The notes beneath the pieces are model-generated. The model was not told the DNA's origin and searched no databases. It saw only the letters and a list, made by a program, of their open reading frames with translations. Position numbers and translations under genes: made by a program. From contig NZ_CP186274.1 in the NCBI RefSeq assembly GCF_049331405.1, positions 7,316,001 to 7,380,000 of the forward strand: a DNA stretch of 64,000 nt. Reading direction: 5' to 3'. This document shows positions 9,201 through 18,517 of the stretch, one piece after another. Each line of letters starts with the position of its first letter. Positions within the stretch are counted from its first letter, which is position 1. The DNA is from PoT sp049331405 (GTDB lineage: Bacteria > Planctomycetota > Planctomycetia > Isosphaerales > Isosphaeraceae).

Positions 9201-12200
9201 TCACTTCAGCGCTTCCTTAAGGGCCTTGACCGCCTCCTCGAGGTGTACCGCTCGATGAACGATCTTCCCCTCGGGATCGATCAGCAGGTAAGTCGGAAGT
9301 GAGCTGATCGCGTAGTTCGACTGGATCGTTTCGGAAGCCTCCGGGGTGAAGAAACCATGCTGCCACCGGAGGTCCTGCCTGGCGATGAACTCCCTGGCTT
9401 TCTCACGATCCTCGTCGAGATTGATGCCGAGGATGACGACATCCTTGCGGTTTGCCAACTGCTCGCTGACTGTCTTCAATGCGGGGAGGTTGGAGACGCA
9501 CTGCCCGCACCACGTCGCCCAGAAGTCGATCAGGACATACTTGCCTCTAAGCCCGCCGAGTTGGCCCTTCTTTCCCGAGGCATCGACGAAGTCGATCTCC
9601 GGCGCCGGTTCTCCCAGGCGAGGGCCGAGCTTGGTCTCGACCTTGATCTCGCCGAGGTCGATCGGATCGGCCGAGTCGGGGATCGAAACCTTGACGACCC
9701 TGGCTCCCACGGGGTTCGTCAGGCAACCCTGGCTCGGAGGCTCATAGAGGTGGATCGCGAGGTCGTACTCGCCCGCCTTGAGGCCCGAGACGGCGAATTG
9801 CCCGTGTTCGTCCAGGGTTACCATGGTGTGGTCGAGCGTGCTGAGGAACGCCATACCTTCCCTCGTCGTCCGCCAGGCGGGATTCCAGTCGTCGTCGCGG
9901 AAGCCCAGGCTTCGGATGGCCTCGGGCGCCTTGATCCCCGACCCTTTACGAATCAGGTAATTGATTGATTTGTGTAAGTCGATGGTTGGTCCGCCGGGGG
10001 CCAGGACGACCTTCCCTTTCAGCGTGGCCCCTTCCCCGCCCAGATCGACCTCGATCTTCTGCCCCGGTTGGATGTCGAGCGGCACGGCCTTCCCGAATGA
10101 GGTCGGCGAGTCTCTCCAGATGGATGTGGCGACCGACAGACTCGCCGCCATCGGGGGCACACGCGTCATGACGAAGCGGCCATCGACATCGGTCGTTTGC
10201 CCGAGCGAATCCTGGATTCTCGGCGATCTGGAACCTGAGGATCGGATCGCTTCCAGGGCGACTCCCACGGATGGGACAGGCCGTCCCCCTTGCATGACGC
10301 GGCCTTCGATCCTCGCCCAGGGCTTGAGTTCGATGTCACCGGCCGGCTGATCCGACCGCCGAGAGATTTCCCTGTAGCCGTCCTGGTGGATGACCATGAG
10401 GGCATAGTCTTCATAATCGGCGTGAAACGAGAACGAGCCGTCTCCGGTCGTGATGCAGGTCGGACTCGGCAAACCGCTGTCCTCGAGGTTCGGCAGGTAG
10501 ATCGTTTGAGATGCCGTACCGAGGATGACCTTCGCGTCCTTGACGGGTTTGCCCTGCCGATCCACAACGCGACCCTTTATGGGCGCCGCGGGTAGAAGTT
10601 TGAAGTTATAGGTCGCCTTCGTACCTGCGCGGAAAACCTCGTCGCTGATCGCCGCTCGGTAACCCTGGGCCTCGACGCGGACCCTGTAAGACACGTCGGT
10701 GCGGTCCCCCTCGATGCGGTAAGTGTTCGCGTCGAAGGTCTTGATGTCCTGACGGTCCACAGTCACAAGATCGATTGAGCTCTCGAGCACCGGAATGACG
10801 ACGACGGGCTGAATAGGCTTGCCTGTCATCGCGTCCGTCACCTTGCCGGTGATTTGCAGGACGGGCTTCAGCGTGATGGCGTGGTCCTGTCCATCGGCGG
10901 TCAACTCGACTTCTTCGCTGGCGAAGCCTTCCTTCCAGAATCGGTACTTCACCAGATCGTCCGGCGCCCAGGACCATGTGTAGCGTCCCTCGGCGTTGGA
11001 TTCCGTGGGAATCTGCGTGTCGAGCACGTTCGGATGCTTGTAATTGTAGAGAGATTCGCCGCCTTTCCAGGAATCGATGCTGACATCGACGTCGGGGATG
11101 GCTTTGCCATCGGGGTCGATGCAGTGGATCCGAAGCTCCTTTCCCGGTTGAAGTCGAACCGAAACCGGTTCGATGCCGGGCTGAAACTCCAACTTGGTCA
11201 GGTAGGGCATCCAATCCTTAGCGACGACCGTGAGCGTGTACGGGCCGGGCTGGAGTGCTGGAAGCCGGAAATCACCGCTTGCGTCGGTCCGGACCTCCTG
11301 ACTGCCCAGCTCAAAATACGGCCTATCGCCCCAGACAACGACGGCTCCCGAAACCGGCTTTCCGGTGGGATCCGCCACCTGGCCGGTGACCTCGACGCCT
11401 GCTTTTAACTTGATGACGGCTCTTTGCGATCGAAGGTCACGTGTGGTGACCTTCTGCAAGCGTTGAAGGCTTCCCCAATACTTGTCTGAGATGTAATTGG
11501 CATGGGTGACATTCAGCTCAACCTCAACGTCATCCCCCGGCGGGACACAGTGGACCGTCCATTGCCCCTCAGCATCCGTTAGTCGATTCTCGGCCAGAAA
11601 ACCGTCGGGGCTGGCCTTCCCGTCACTCTGTCCCCCCGATTTTAACTTGACGTCGACTTTAACCCCCTCGATCGGCTTGCCGGATTCGTCGCAAATTTTC
11701 CCGCCAATAGTCGTACCGGGCCTCAGCCGGAAGGTGAAATCCTTCGGCAGCGACAGCTCGGGCCTTTCAGATTCCTCCCAACCTGCGAACATCGGGACGA
11801 ACCCTTCGGCCCTGGCCCAGACGCGCACGATCTGAAGCCCCTGAGGTAAAGCCAACTCCGCCTGACCCTCGGAATCGCTCACGTAATCTCGCTTCAGCGT
11901 CTTGTCAGGCTTGTCGGACCAGACGCTGATATGGAGTTGGACCTTGGGCATGGGCTTGCCATCTGGGCCAAGGACGTGGACTTGCATCGATCGCCTGGCG
12001 GAAGCCGGTCGACCCTCAGGAGCAATCATCTGCACGGGATCCGACTTTTCGATGGATTCGGGCGGAGGCTTCGGCGCCGCGGGGGGCGGGGCTTCGGGGT
12101 CGCGATTGGACTGGGCGAGAGTGAATCCCGCCAGTGTCAGGGCTCCGATGAGTATGCAACTCGCCGTCGCGGTCGTGATCTTTGCCATGGTCGTCGTCCT

Positions 12201-12980
12201 CCTCATTGAGGTCAGCAGGGTCGCCACGGACGCCGGAACGATCCGAGCCACGTCCGTCCCGCTCACGAATGCCCGGGCCAACCGCGTCGTCGAGTCCACC
12301 AGGGGCGTCGAGGCGAGGTCCGTCGAGGGCGAACCTTGCAGCAACGGCCAGGGAGCCGTCGAGACGCCGATGCCTCGGCGTCCGAGCCTCTCGCGGAGGA
12401 GCTTGCGACCCCGGGCCAGGTGGCTCGAGAGCGTCCCTTCCGGCAGGCCGAGCAGGTCGGCCGCCTCCCGCCTGGTCTTCCCTTCGAGCTCGCAGGCCAC
12501 CAGGGCTTCGCGGTAACGACCGGGGAGCCGGCTCAACTCCTCGTCGAGGATCGAGAGGAGTTCCTGGCGCTCATTGGTCGGCTCGGGGTCGCCCGAAGGG
12601 ACGATCCGGAGCGTGCGTTCCCTGACCATTCGCCGCTGGTCGCGTCGACGAGCCTCCCTGGACGCACGGACGGCGACGCCATAGAGCCAGTTGCCCAGCT
12701 TATGGGATTCGCCGACCGAGCTGGCCCGGCGGATCAGCACGAGGAAGGTCGCCTGGAAGGCGTCCTCGGCCGCGTGGCGATCGTTCAGGATCCTGCGGCA
12801 GACGCCCAGGACCATTGGACCATGGCGCTCGACGAGGGCCCGGAAAGCGGCCTCGGCCAGGGCCTGGCCGCCGTTCAGGAAGTGTCTCAGCAACTGGTCG
12901 TCGGTCAGGCCGCCGAGGCTCCCGTACGCATAGAGCGTGCGGAGGTCTCGGAAAGCATCGTGCGCGGAGTCTTGTGACAT
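9201..12980 (-). CDS. ECF-type sigma factor fused through a membrane segment to regulatory-like repeats and a C-terminal thioredoxin
   Basis: A single open frame of 1259 codons. Residues 45-115 form sigma region 2 (DAFQATFLVLIRRA) and 142-197 form region 4, with the helix-turn-helix REAADLLGLPEGTLSSHLAR. After a linker, residues about 269-290 are one hydrophobic span. Next comes a Pro-rich stretch and a long series of carboxypeptidase-regulatory-like beta domains (repeats of the type PTGKPVSGAVV, GRVVDRQGKPVKDAKV). Residues 1122-1259 are a TlpA/AhpC-type thioredoxin domain with the redox motif WCGQC (Cys1158, Cys1161). Long C-terminal tails on sigma factors are known in planctomycetes. Membrane orientation predicts sigma inside and the redox tail outside, so the protein could sense envelope conditions; that is inference. 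ATG at 12980. Confidence 0.88.
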   Translation of the reverse strand: MSQDSAHDAFRDLRTLYAYGSLGGLTDDQLLRHFLNGGQALAEAAFRALVERHGPMVLGVCRRILNDRHAAEDAFQATFLVLIRRASSVGESHKLGNWLYGVAVRASREARRRDQRRMVRERTLRIVPSGDPEPTNERQELLSILDEELSRLPGRYREALVACELEGKTRREAADLLGLPEGTLSSHLARGRKLLRERLGRRGIGVSTAPWPLLQGSPSTDLASTPLVDSTTRLARAFVSGTDVARIVPASVATLLTSMRRTTTMAKITTATASCILIGALTLAGFTLAQSNRDPEAPPPAAPKPPPESIEKSDPVQMIAPEGRPASARRSMQVHVLGPDGKPMPKVQLHISVWSDKPDKTLKRDYVSDSEGQAELALPQGLQIVRVWARAEGFVPMFAGWEESERPELSLPKDFTFRLRPGTTIGGKICDESGKPIEGVKVDVKLKSGGQSDGKASPDGFLAENRLTDAEGQWTVHCVPPGDDVEVELNVTHANYISDKYWGSLQRLQKVTTRDLRSQRAVIKLKAGVEVTGQVADPTGKPVSGAVVVWGDRPYFELGSQEVRTDASGDFRLPALQPGPYTLTVVAKDWMPYLTKLEFQPGIEPVSVRLQPGKELRIHCIDPDGKAIPDVDVSIDSWKGGESLYNYKHPNVLDTQIPTESNAEGRYTWSWAPDDLVKYRFWKEGFASEEVELTADGQDHAITLKPVLQITGKVTDAMTGKPIQPVVVIPVLESSIDLVTVDRQDIKTFDANTYRIEGDRTDVSYRVRVEAQGYRAAISDEVFRAGTKATYNFKLLPAAPIKGRVVDRQGKPVKDAKVILGTASQTIYLPNLEDSGLPSPTCITTGDGSFSFHADYEDYALMVIHQDGYREISRRSDQPAGDIELKPWARIEGRVMQGGRPVPSVGVALEAIRSSGSRSPRIQDSLGQTTDVDGRFVMTRVPPMAASLSVATSIWRDSPTSFGKAVPLDIQPGQKIEVDLGGEGATLKGKVVLAPGGPTIDLHKSINYLIRKGSGIKAPEAIRSLGFRDDDWNPAWRTTREGMAFLSTLDHTMVTLDEHGQFAVSGLKAGEYDLAIHLYEPPSQGCLTNPVGARVVKVSIPDSADPIDLGEIKVETKLGPRLGEPAPEIDFVDASGKKGQLGGLRGKYVLIDFWATWCGQCVSNLPALKTVSEQLANRKDVVILGINLDEDREKAREFIARQDLRWQHGFFTPEASETIQSNYAISSLPTYLLIDPEGKIVHRAVHLEEAVKALKEALK

Positions 12981-13550
12981 TCGGTTGTGCCTGCGAGTTT
13001 GCTTGCGTCCGGCATTCCGATCTGTACTGGCCGCCCAGGAGTCGGCGCGTGCAGGAAACTCCGTTGAAAAAAGAAAGCACGAATGACGTCGGAGTGCGCT
13101 TAGACACGAAGTGCGGTCACGCTCTTGCGATCAAGAGTCTGGGCGAACTGCGCCCGCACATTTCCAGTCCCCGAGAATGACCGATCGTCTCCTTTCCTAT
13201 GGCGAAGTTTGCCATGTCCTGATTCGATCTTTGCGACAGCGTGAGATGTTCCGTCGGACGCCGATCTTACCCGGCTCGTAAAGCCAACTGCAAAAGACCT
13301 TTCCGACGACGAACCCGGATCGAGAGTGTCGTCGCCGGTCTCCCCCTGGTGATGGCAACACCGATTCCCAATCGCGGTCTGCATTGGAGGTTGCGTACTC
13401 ACCGAGCTCGAATTATAAGGAAGATCCTTGTCCACTCGTTTGCCCTCTCCAGGCGACCTCTCGCAAGGGCGTCTTCCATCCTCTCCGTTAGGCCAACGAA
13501 CAAATCCGGTCGTCATTCTGTCCTGGTTTATTTATTAAGGAAGACATTCC
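12981..13550. other. Divergent intergenic region
   Basis: About 570 bases between the divergent sigma-fusion gene and the sugar dehydrogenase gene. It should carry both promoters. I see no credible open frame with coding character and no RNA gene. Just before the dehydrogenase start the sequence turns AT-rich (TTTATTTATTAAGG) and supplies its ribosome site. Confidence 0.5.
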
Positions 13551-15785
13551 GTGCGCAAATCATCTCCACTGATGAGCATCCTGGCCATTGTCGGGGGGAT
13601 GGCCAACTTCGCCGCGGCCGCCGAACCCGTCAAGGAGACGGCCCCCTTCGGGCTCGAGACGCGGATTCCCTGGACGACCTCGCACGTGGTCGGCGCACCC
13701 GAGCCCCCGTCCCCCTACCTCACCGAGAAGGTCTTCCCTCGCCTCAAGATTTTCCAGCCGCTCACCTTCGAGATCGAGCCGGGCCGGAAGAGCTACCTGG
13801 TGATCCAGCACCTGGGAAGCTGGTCGGCCCCCGCCAAGATCCTGCGCGTGGCGGACGACCCCCAGGCCGATTCTTACGACACGATCCTGGAGATCCCCGG
13901 GATCGCGCTCGGCCTGGACTATCACCCCGATTATCTCAACAACGGCTACATTTTCGTCGGGCATAACTCCGTGATCGAGGGCGTCCACAAGACGCGCGTC
14001 TCGCGGTTCACCGTCGACAAGGATCCGCCTCACCACATCGATCCCAAGTCCGAATACGTCATCATCGACTGGGATTCGAACGGCCACGACGGCGGCGACG
14101 TCGCGTTCGGCGGCGACGGCATGCTTTACGTGACCTCGGGCGACGGCACGTCCGACTCCGACAGGAACAACCGGGGCCAGGAACTCACGCACCTGACGGC
14201 CAAGATCCTCCGCATCGACGTCGACCACCCCGACGCGGGGCGGGCTTACTCGGTGCCGAAGGATAACCCCTTCCTCTCGTTCCCCGGAGCCCGGCCCGAG
14301 ACCTGGGCTTATGGCCTGCGGAATCCCTGGCGACTCTCTTATGACAAGGTCTCGGGACAGCTCTGGTGCGGCAACAACGGGCAGGATCTTTGGGAGACGA
14401 CGTATTGCGTCACCAAGGGGGCCAACTACGGCTGGAGCGCCTTCGAGGGGAGCCACGAGTTCCTCAATTCCCGCAAGATCGGTCCGACCCCCCACACGCC
14501 CCCGACCACGGAGCATCACCACTCCGAGTCGCGATCGCTCACGGGCGGGCTCGTGTATCAGGGGGATAAGCTGCCCGAGCTCAAGGGTGCGTACGTCTAC
14601 GGCGACTGGTCGACCGGGAAGATCTGGGCGGTGAAGGTCGTCGACGACAAGGTCCAGTGGCTCAAGGAGATCGTCGACACCACCTTCCAGATCACGGGCT
14701 TCGGCATCGACTTCGACGGCAACCTGATCGTCATCGACCACCAGACGGCCTTCCACAAGCTCGTGCCGAGGCCGGTCGTCGCCGACAAGGATCAGCCGAA
14801 GTTCCCTGCGAAGCTCAGCGAGACGGGGATCTTCAAGTCGCTCAAGGATCGCAAACCCGAGGCGGGGCTGATCCCCTACTCCGTCAACGCCCCCCTCTGG
14901 TCGGACGGGGCCTACAAGGAGCGGATGATCGCCGTCCCCGGCGAAGAGAAGGTCGGCTACAAGGATGCGTGGGGGTGGGACTTCCCCAATGGGACCGTGC
15001 TGGTGAAGACCTTCCTCTACGACATCGTGAAGGAAGGCAGGGCGACTCGGCAGCCCATCGAAACCCGCCTGATGACGAGGCAGGACAACGAGTGGGTCGG
15101 CTACTCGTACGCCTGGAATGACGACCAGACCGACGCCTTCCTCGTGACCAAGGAGGGGGTCGACAAGGATTTCCAGGTCCGACCCGTCGGGCAAACCGAG
15201 GGCGTGCGAACCCAACGCTGGCACTTCCCCAGCCGGGCCGAGTGCATGGTCTGCCACTCCCGGGCGGCGAGCTATGTCCTCGGCCTCACCGAGGTCCAGA
15301 TGAACAAGGATCACGACTACGGCGGGGTCGTCGACAACCAGTTGCGAGCCCTCGATCACATCGGGTTCTTCAAGACCCCCCTGGCCAAGAAGCCGAGCGA
15401 GTTGCCGCACCTCGTCGACCCGTTCGACGGCTCGATCGACCTCGAGAAGCGCGTGAAGTCGTACGTCCACTCGAACTGCGCGAGCTGCCACGTCGAGGCC
15501 GGCGGCGGGAACGCGGCGATCGACCTGAGCCTGCAGGCGTCGCTCAAGTCGATGGGGCTCGGCGTCGTGCCGTCGCAGGATCATCTGGGCATCAAGGATG
15601 CCCGGATCATCGCACCCGGATCGCCCGAACAATCGACGCTCTTCCAGCGCATCTCGCGGCGAGGGCCCGGTCAGATGCCTCCCGTCGGCACGAATCTCGT
15701 CGACGAGAACGCGGTGAAACTGCTCCGCGAGTGGATCACCCAGGTCCACACGCCGAAGCCTGCCGAGGCGAAGCCGTCGGAATGA
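13551..15785 (+). CDS. Secreted PQQ-type glucose/sorbosone dehydrogenase with cytochrome c-like tail
   Basis: Exported protein of 744 residues. The start is GTG at 13551 with AAGGAAG 8 nt upstream, and residues 1-23 form a signal peptide ending AAAA. Residues about 60-410 are a six-bladed propeller of the soluble sugar dehydrogenase type: LGLDYHPDYLNNGYIFVGH, NSNGHDGGDVAFGGDGMLYVTSGDG-type blades, and GLRNPWRLSYD. The second half is the planctomycete-type extension with two CxxCH motifs: CMVCH (565-569) and CASCH (643-647). These could bind haem c and pass electrons from substrate oxidation to the envelope respiratory chain. Substrate identity is not visible. No PQQ synthesis gene is nearby. 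Confidence 0.86.
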   Translation: MRKSSPLMSILAIVGGMANFAAAAEPVKETAPFGLETRIPWTTSHVVGAPEPPSPYLTEKVFPRLKIFQPLTFEIEPGRKSYLVIQHLGSWSAPAKILRVADDPQADSYDTILEIPGIALGLDYHPDYLNNGYIFVGHNSVIEGVHKTRVSRFTVDKDPPHHIDPKSEYVIIDWDSNGHDGGDVAFGGDGMLYVTSGDGTSDSDRNNRGQELTHLTAKILRIDVDHPDAGRAYSVPKDNPFLSFPGARPETWAYGLRNPWRLSYDKVSGQLWCGNNGQDLWETTYCVTKGANYGWSAFEGSHEFLNSRKIGPTPHTPPTTEHHHSESRSLTGGLVYQGDKLPELKGAYVYGDWSTGKIWAVKVVDDKVQWLKEIVDTTFQITGFGIDFDGNLIVIDHQTAFHKLVPRPVVADKDQPKFPAKLSETGIFKSLKDRKPEAGLIPYSVNAPLWSDGAYKERMIAVPGEEKVGYKDAWGWDFPNGTVLVKTFLYDIVKEGRATRQPIETRLMTRQDNEWVGYSYAWNDDQTDAFLVTKEGVDKDFQVRPVGQTEGVRTQRWHFPSRAECMVCHSRAASYVLGLTEVQMNKDHDYGGVVDNQLRALDHIGFFKTPLAKKPSELPHLVDPFDGSIDLEKRVKSYVHSNCASCHVEAGGGNAAIDLSLQASLKSMGLGVVPSQDHLGIKDARIIAPGSPEQSTLFQRISRRGPGQMPPVGTNLVDENAVKLLREWITQVHTPKPAEAKPSE

Positions 15786-15946
15786 GTCGACAATCACCGC
15801 CTCCATGTGCCAATCTTGGGATCTCGGCCGCTCGCGACGTTGCCGGCGACGTCTCCGCGAGCGAGCGGCCCGATTCCAGTTTCCGCGACCCCGAGTGCCC
15901 TCGACATTGAAGTCGGAGCCCGGGACGCGGACGAGGCGAGTGGGCG

Positions 15947-17242
15947 ATGGCACGCGAATCGATGGGCAGCTTGTTCGACGAAACCGATGACGTTGCAGAG
16001 GTCGACCCCAACGCCCCGCTGGCGGAGCGGATGCGTCCTCGCAACTTGCAGGAGTTCGTCGGGCAGCAGCACCTCATGGGGGAAGGCAAGGTCCTGCGCC
16101 GACTCGTCGAGCGCGGGTCGTTGCCTTCCCTGGTTCTTTGGGGGCCTCCCGGCAGCGGCAAGACGACGCTGGCGCGGATCCTGGCCGCCGAGTCGAAGTC
16201 CCAGTTCCTCGCGATCTCGGCCGTCTTCGCCGGGGTCAAGGAATTGCGAGCGGCGCTCGATGAGGCGAGACGGCTTCGAGGGCGTCGAGGGCGGACCGTC
16301 CTGTTCGTCGACGAGATCCACCGCTTCAACAAGGCCCAGCAGGACGCCCTCTTACCCGCCGTCGAAGAGGGCCTGGTGACTCTCATCGGCGCCACCACCG
16401 AGAACCCCTCGTTCGAGGTCAACGCCGCCCTGCTCTCTCGCTCCCGCGTGCTCACGCTTCTGCCCCTGAGCGAGTCGGACATCGCCAGCATCGTCACACG
16501 AGCTTTGACGGATTCGGATCGGGGTCTGGGAACGCTCCATCCGATCGTCTCCGAGCGGGAAGTGCAACGCCTCGCCCACGCCGCCGCCGGCGATGCCCGA
16601 GTGGCCCTCACGGCCCTCGAGGCCGCGGTCAACGCCACGCCCGTCGACGAGGATAAAGCCCGTCGCCTCACGCCGGAGACGATCATCGAGGCCCTGGGGC
16701 GGGCCCGCTATGCGTACGACAAGGGTGGGGAGGAACATTACAACCTGATCTCGGCCTTGATCAAGTCATTGCGCAATTCCGACGTCAACGCCGCGCTCTA
16801 CTGGCTCGCCAGGCTCATCGAAGGCGGGGCGGATCCCATCTTCATCGCCAGACGACTCTGCATCCTGGCCTCGGAAGACGTCGGGATGGCCGATCCCCAG
16901 GCCATGGTTCAGGCTTCCTCCGCGGCTCAGATTACTCAGATGATCGGTTTTCCCGAGGCCCTCTTCCCGCTCACGCAGGCGACGATCTATCTGGCCCAGG
17001 CTCCCAAGTCGAACGGCGTCAAGCGAGCGTACAGGGCCGCAGCCGTCGACGCCGAGGCCACGGCGCGCGAGCCCGTCCCTTATCACCTCCGCAATGCGGT
17101 GACCAAGCTCATGAAGGGGATAGGGTACGGCGAGGGATATCGCTACGTCCACGATGATCCCAATGCTCGCGAGGAGATGCGCTGTCTGCCCGAGCAACTC
17201 GAAGGTCGTACATACTGGCAGGAAGGCGACGAGCCATCGTGA
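15947..17242 (+). CDS. rarA: Replication-associated recombination protein A (RarA/MgsA AAA+ ATPase)
   Basis: RarA is a clamp-loader-like AAA+ ATPase that acts at stalled replication forks. The 431 residues fit the family. Seen here: the N-terminal LAERMRPRNLQEFVGQQHL block, Walker A GPPGSGKTT at 66-74, Walker B FVDEIHRFNK, sensor 1 GATTENPSFE, and the C-terminal tetramerisation region with YDKGGEEHYNLISALIKSLR and the ASEDVGMADP motif. The ATG at 15947 is preceded by a GAGG-type site; a second ATG 15 bases later is possible. It stands alone with no obvious functional partner next to it. Confidence 0.95.
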   Translation: MARESMGSLFDETDDVAEVDPNAPLAERMRPRNLQEFVGQQHLMGEGKVLRRLVERGSLPSLVLWGPPGSGKTTLARILAAESKSQFLAISAVFAGVKELRAALDEARRLRGRRGRTVLFVDEIHRFNKAQQDALLPAVEEGLVTLIGATTENPSFEVNAALLSRSRVLTLLPLSESDIASIVTRALTDSDRGLGTLHPIVSEREVQRLAHAAAGDARVALTALEAAVNATPVDEDKARRLTPETIIEALGRARYAYDKGGEEHYNLISALIKSLRNSDVNAALYWLARLIEGGADPIFIARRLCILASEDVGMADPQAMVQASSAAQITQMIGFPEALFPLTQATIYLAQAPKSNGVKRAYRAAAVDAEATAREPVPYHLRNAVTKLMKGIGYGEGYRYVHDDPNAREEMRCLPEQLEGRTYWQEGDEPS

Positions 17243-17372
17243 GCCGATGCCGTTGGAGCCCAACAATCAGGGAGGCGAGGCGGCTTCGATCTCTCAAAGC
17301 CTCGAAGAGCAGTCGAAGGTGGGAGGGTTTCCTTCTGTCGAGGAACGTCCTAACTGGTCATCTCCAGAAAGA

Positions 17373-17846
17373 TTAAGGTCGATGATCCGTCTGCCCATCG
17401 GCTGGGACGCCGTCGGCGTTTCGGGACGCTCTGCGGTTCGAGAACTCGAGCAGCCGCGACTCCAGGCGTTCGAGGTCGAGTGGCTTGATGAGGTGATCGT
17501 CGAAGCCGGCCTCCTCGGATTTCTGGGGTTCGTGATCTCGCCCGTAGCCGGTGATGGCCATGATCATCAGGTCGTCGGAATCGAGGCTATCGCGTAGCCG
17601 GCGGGCGAGTGTAAAGCCGTCCATCCCCGGGAGGCTGATGTCCACGAGCGCGACGTGGGGATGGTACGAATTCGCGAGCTCGAGCGCCCGAAGGCCGTCG
17701 TAGGCCATGAGTGACTCATGCCCCCAGAGCCGGACGATCATGGCCAGGCTCTCGGCGGCCTGGACGTTGTCATCCACGATCAGGACTCTGAGCGAACTCC
17801 CTTCGTCCTGAGGCCTGGTCGACGCTGCGGTAGATTCGTGGTTCAC
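17373..17846 (-). CDS. Single-domain response regulator (CheY-like receiver)
   Basis: About 157 residues: a short N-terminal tail, then a receiver domain with the acidic pair in LRVLIVDDN, phosphoacceptor Asp69 in HVALVDISLPGMDG, the Thr in MAITGYG, and the conserved Lys in HLIKPL. A short C-terminal tail follows, with no output domain. I chose the GTG at 17846 (VNHESTAAST). The frame stays open to 18200, but the extra 118 residues are rich in Cys, His, Arg and Gln and look non-coding. ATG at 17948 is another option. Such proteins usually relay phosphate in a hybrid-kinase pathway; no cognate kinase is adjacent. Confidence 0.75.
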   Translation of the reverse strand: MNHESTAASTRPQDEGSSLRVLIVDDNVQAAESLAMIVRLWGHESLMAYDGLRALELANSYHPHVALVDISLPGMDGFTLARRLRDSLDSDDLMIMAITGYGRDHEPQKSEEAGFDDHLIKPLDLERLESRLLEFSNRRASRNADGVPADGQTDHRP

Positions 17847-18517
17847 AGTGGTCGAATGGATAGGAAACCCTATCGTGGATTCGCCCCCAAGTCCTCGTCC
17901 TGTGTGTTGGTAAAGCACCGAACCTCCATGACTGGGCTGGGCCGACATCGGCGAAACTGCTGGCCAACGCGTCCGAGACTGTCCCTGGGCGAACTCATCG
18001 ATCGAGTGCGTCGCCCCAAAACGCATACACCCGGCGGTACTGCAATACCGGTGCCAGGATTGAGAAACCGCTTGACATCTGGCAAGAAAGCAACACGGGC
18101 CAACCGCACGTTCGCGGTCATCCCAAGATATGACGGTCGGCCCCAATGAGACCCGACGCCGATGTAGAGCACTGGGAAAGGATGCGGGGGTGGAGTCCAT
18201 GCCTGGAATGTAGCGAACAACCTGGGCTCGATCTGCATGATTCAGTCGCGATGAGGCTTATTGTATCGCTCGAGTGTTACTGCCTTGCCTTGATAGAAGG
18301 TTTGAAATTGTATGAGATGCCTGTTTTATAAATGCTTGTTGATTATTTAATTGATCGAGATCGCTTCGAGGAAATTCTTGTCGACGAGTCCTCGATGACG
18401 GCCGCATTTTCAGTGGTCCCCTCCAGGATGGGTGCATTACCGAGTGGATAGAGTCGGGGCTTGGTCTGACAGCCGAAAATGGCAGGTCGCTGAAATCAAC
18501 CGGCGAACGCTCCGAGA
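17847..18517. other. Intergenic region with an AT-rich patch
   Basis: About 670 bases upstream of the receiver gene and downstream of the VWA operon. The segment at about 18250-18365 is clearly AT-richer than the rest (for example TTTTATAAAT near 18325), which suits a promoter region, but I cannot assign a -35/-10 pair with normal spacing. No RNA gene or coding frame is convincing. Confidence 0.4.

Noticed and set aside
17847..18200. Upstream extension of the receiver gene to 18200
   Set aside because: The extra 118 residues are rich in Cys, His, Arg and Gln with no domain, and no ribosome site precedes the start.
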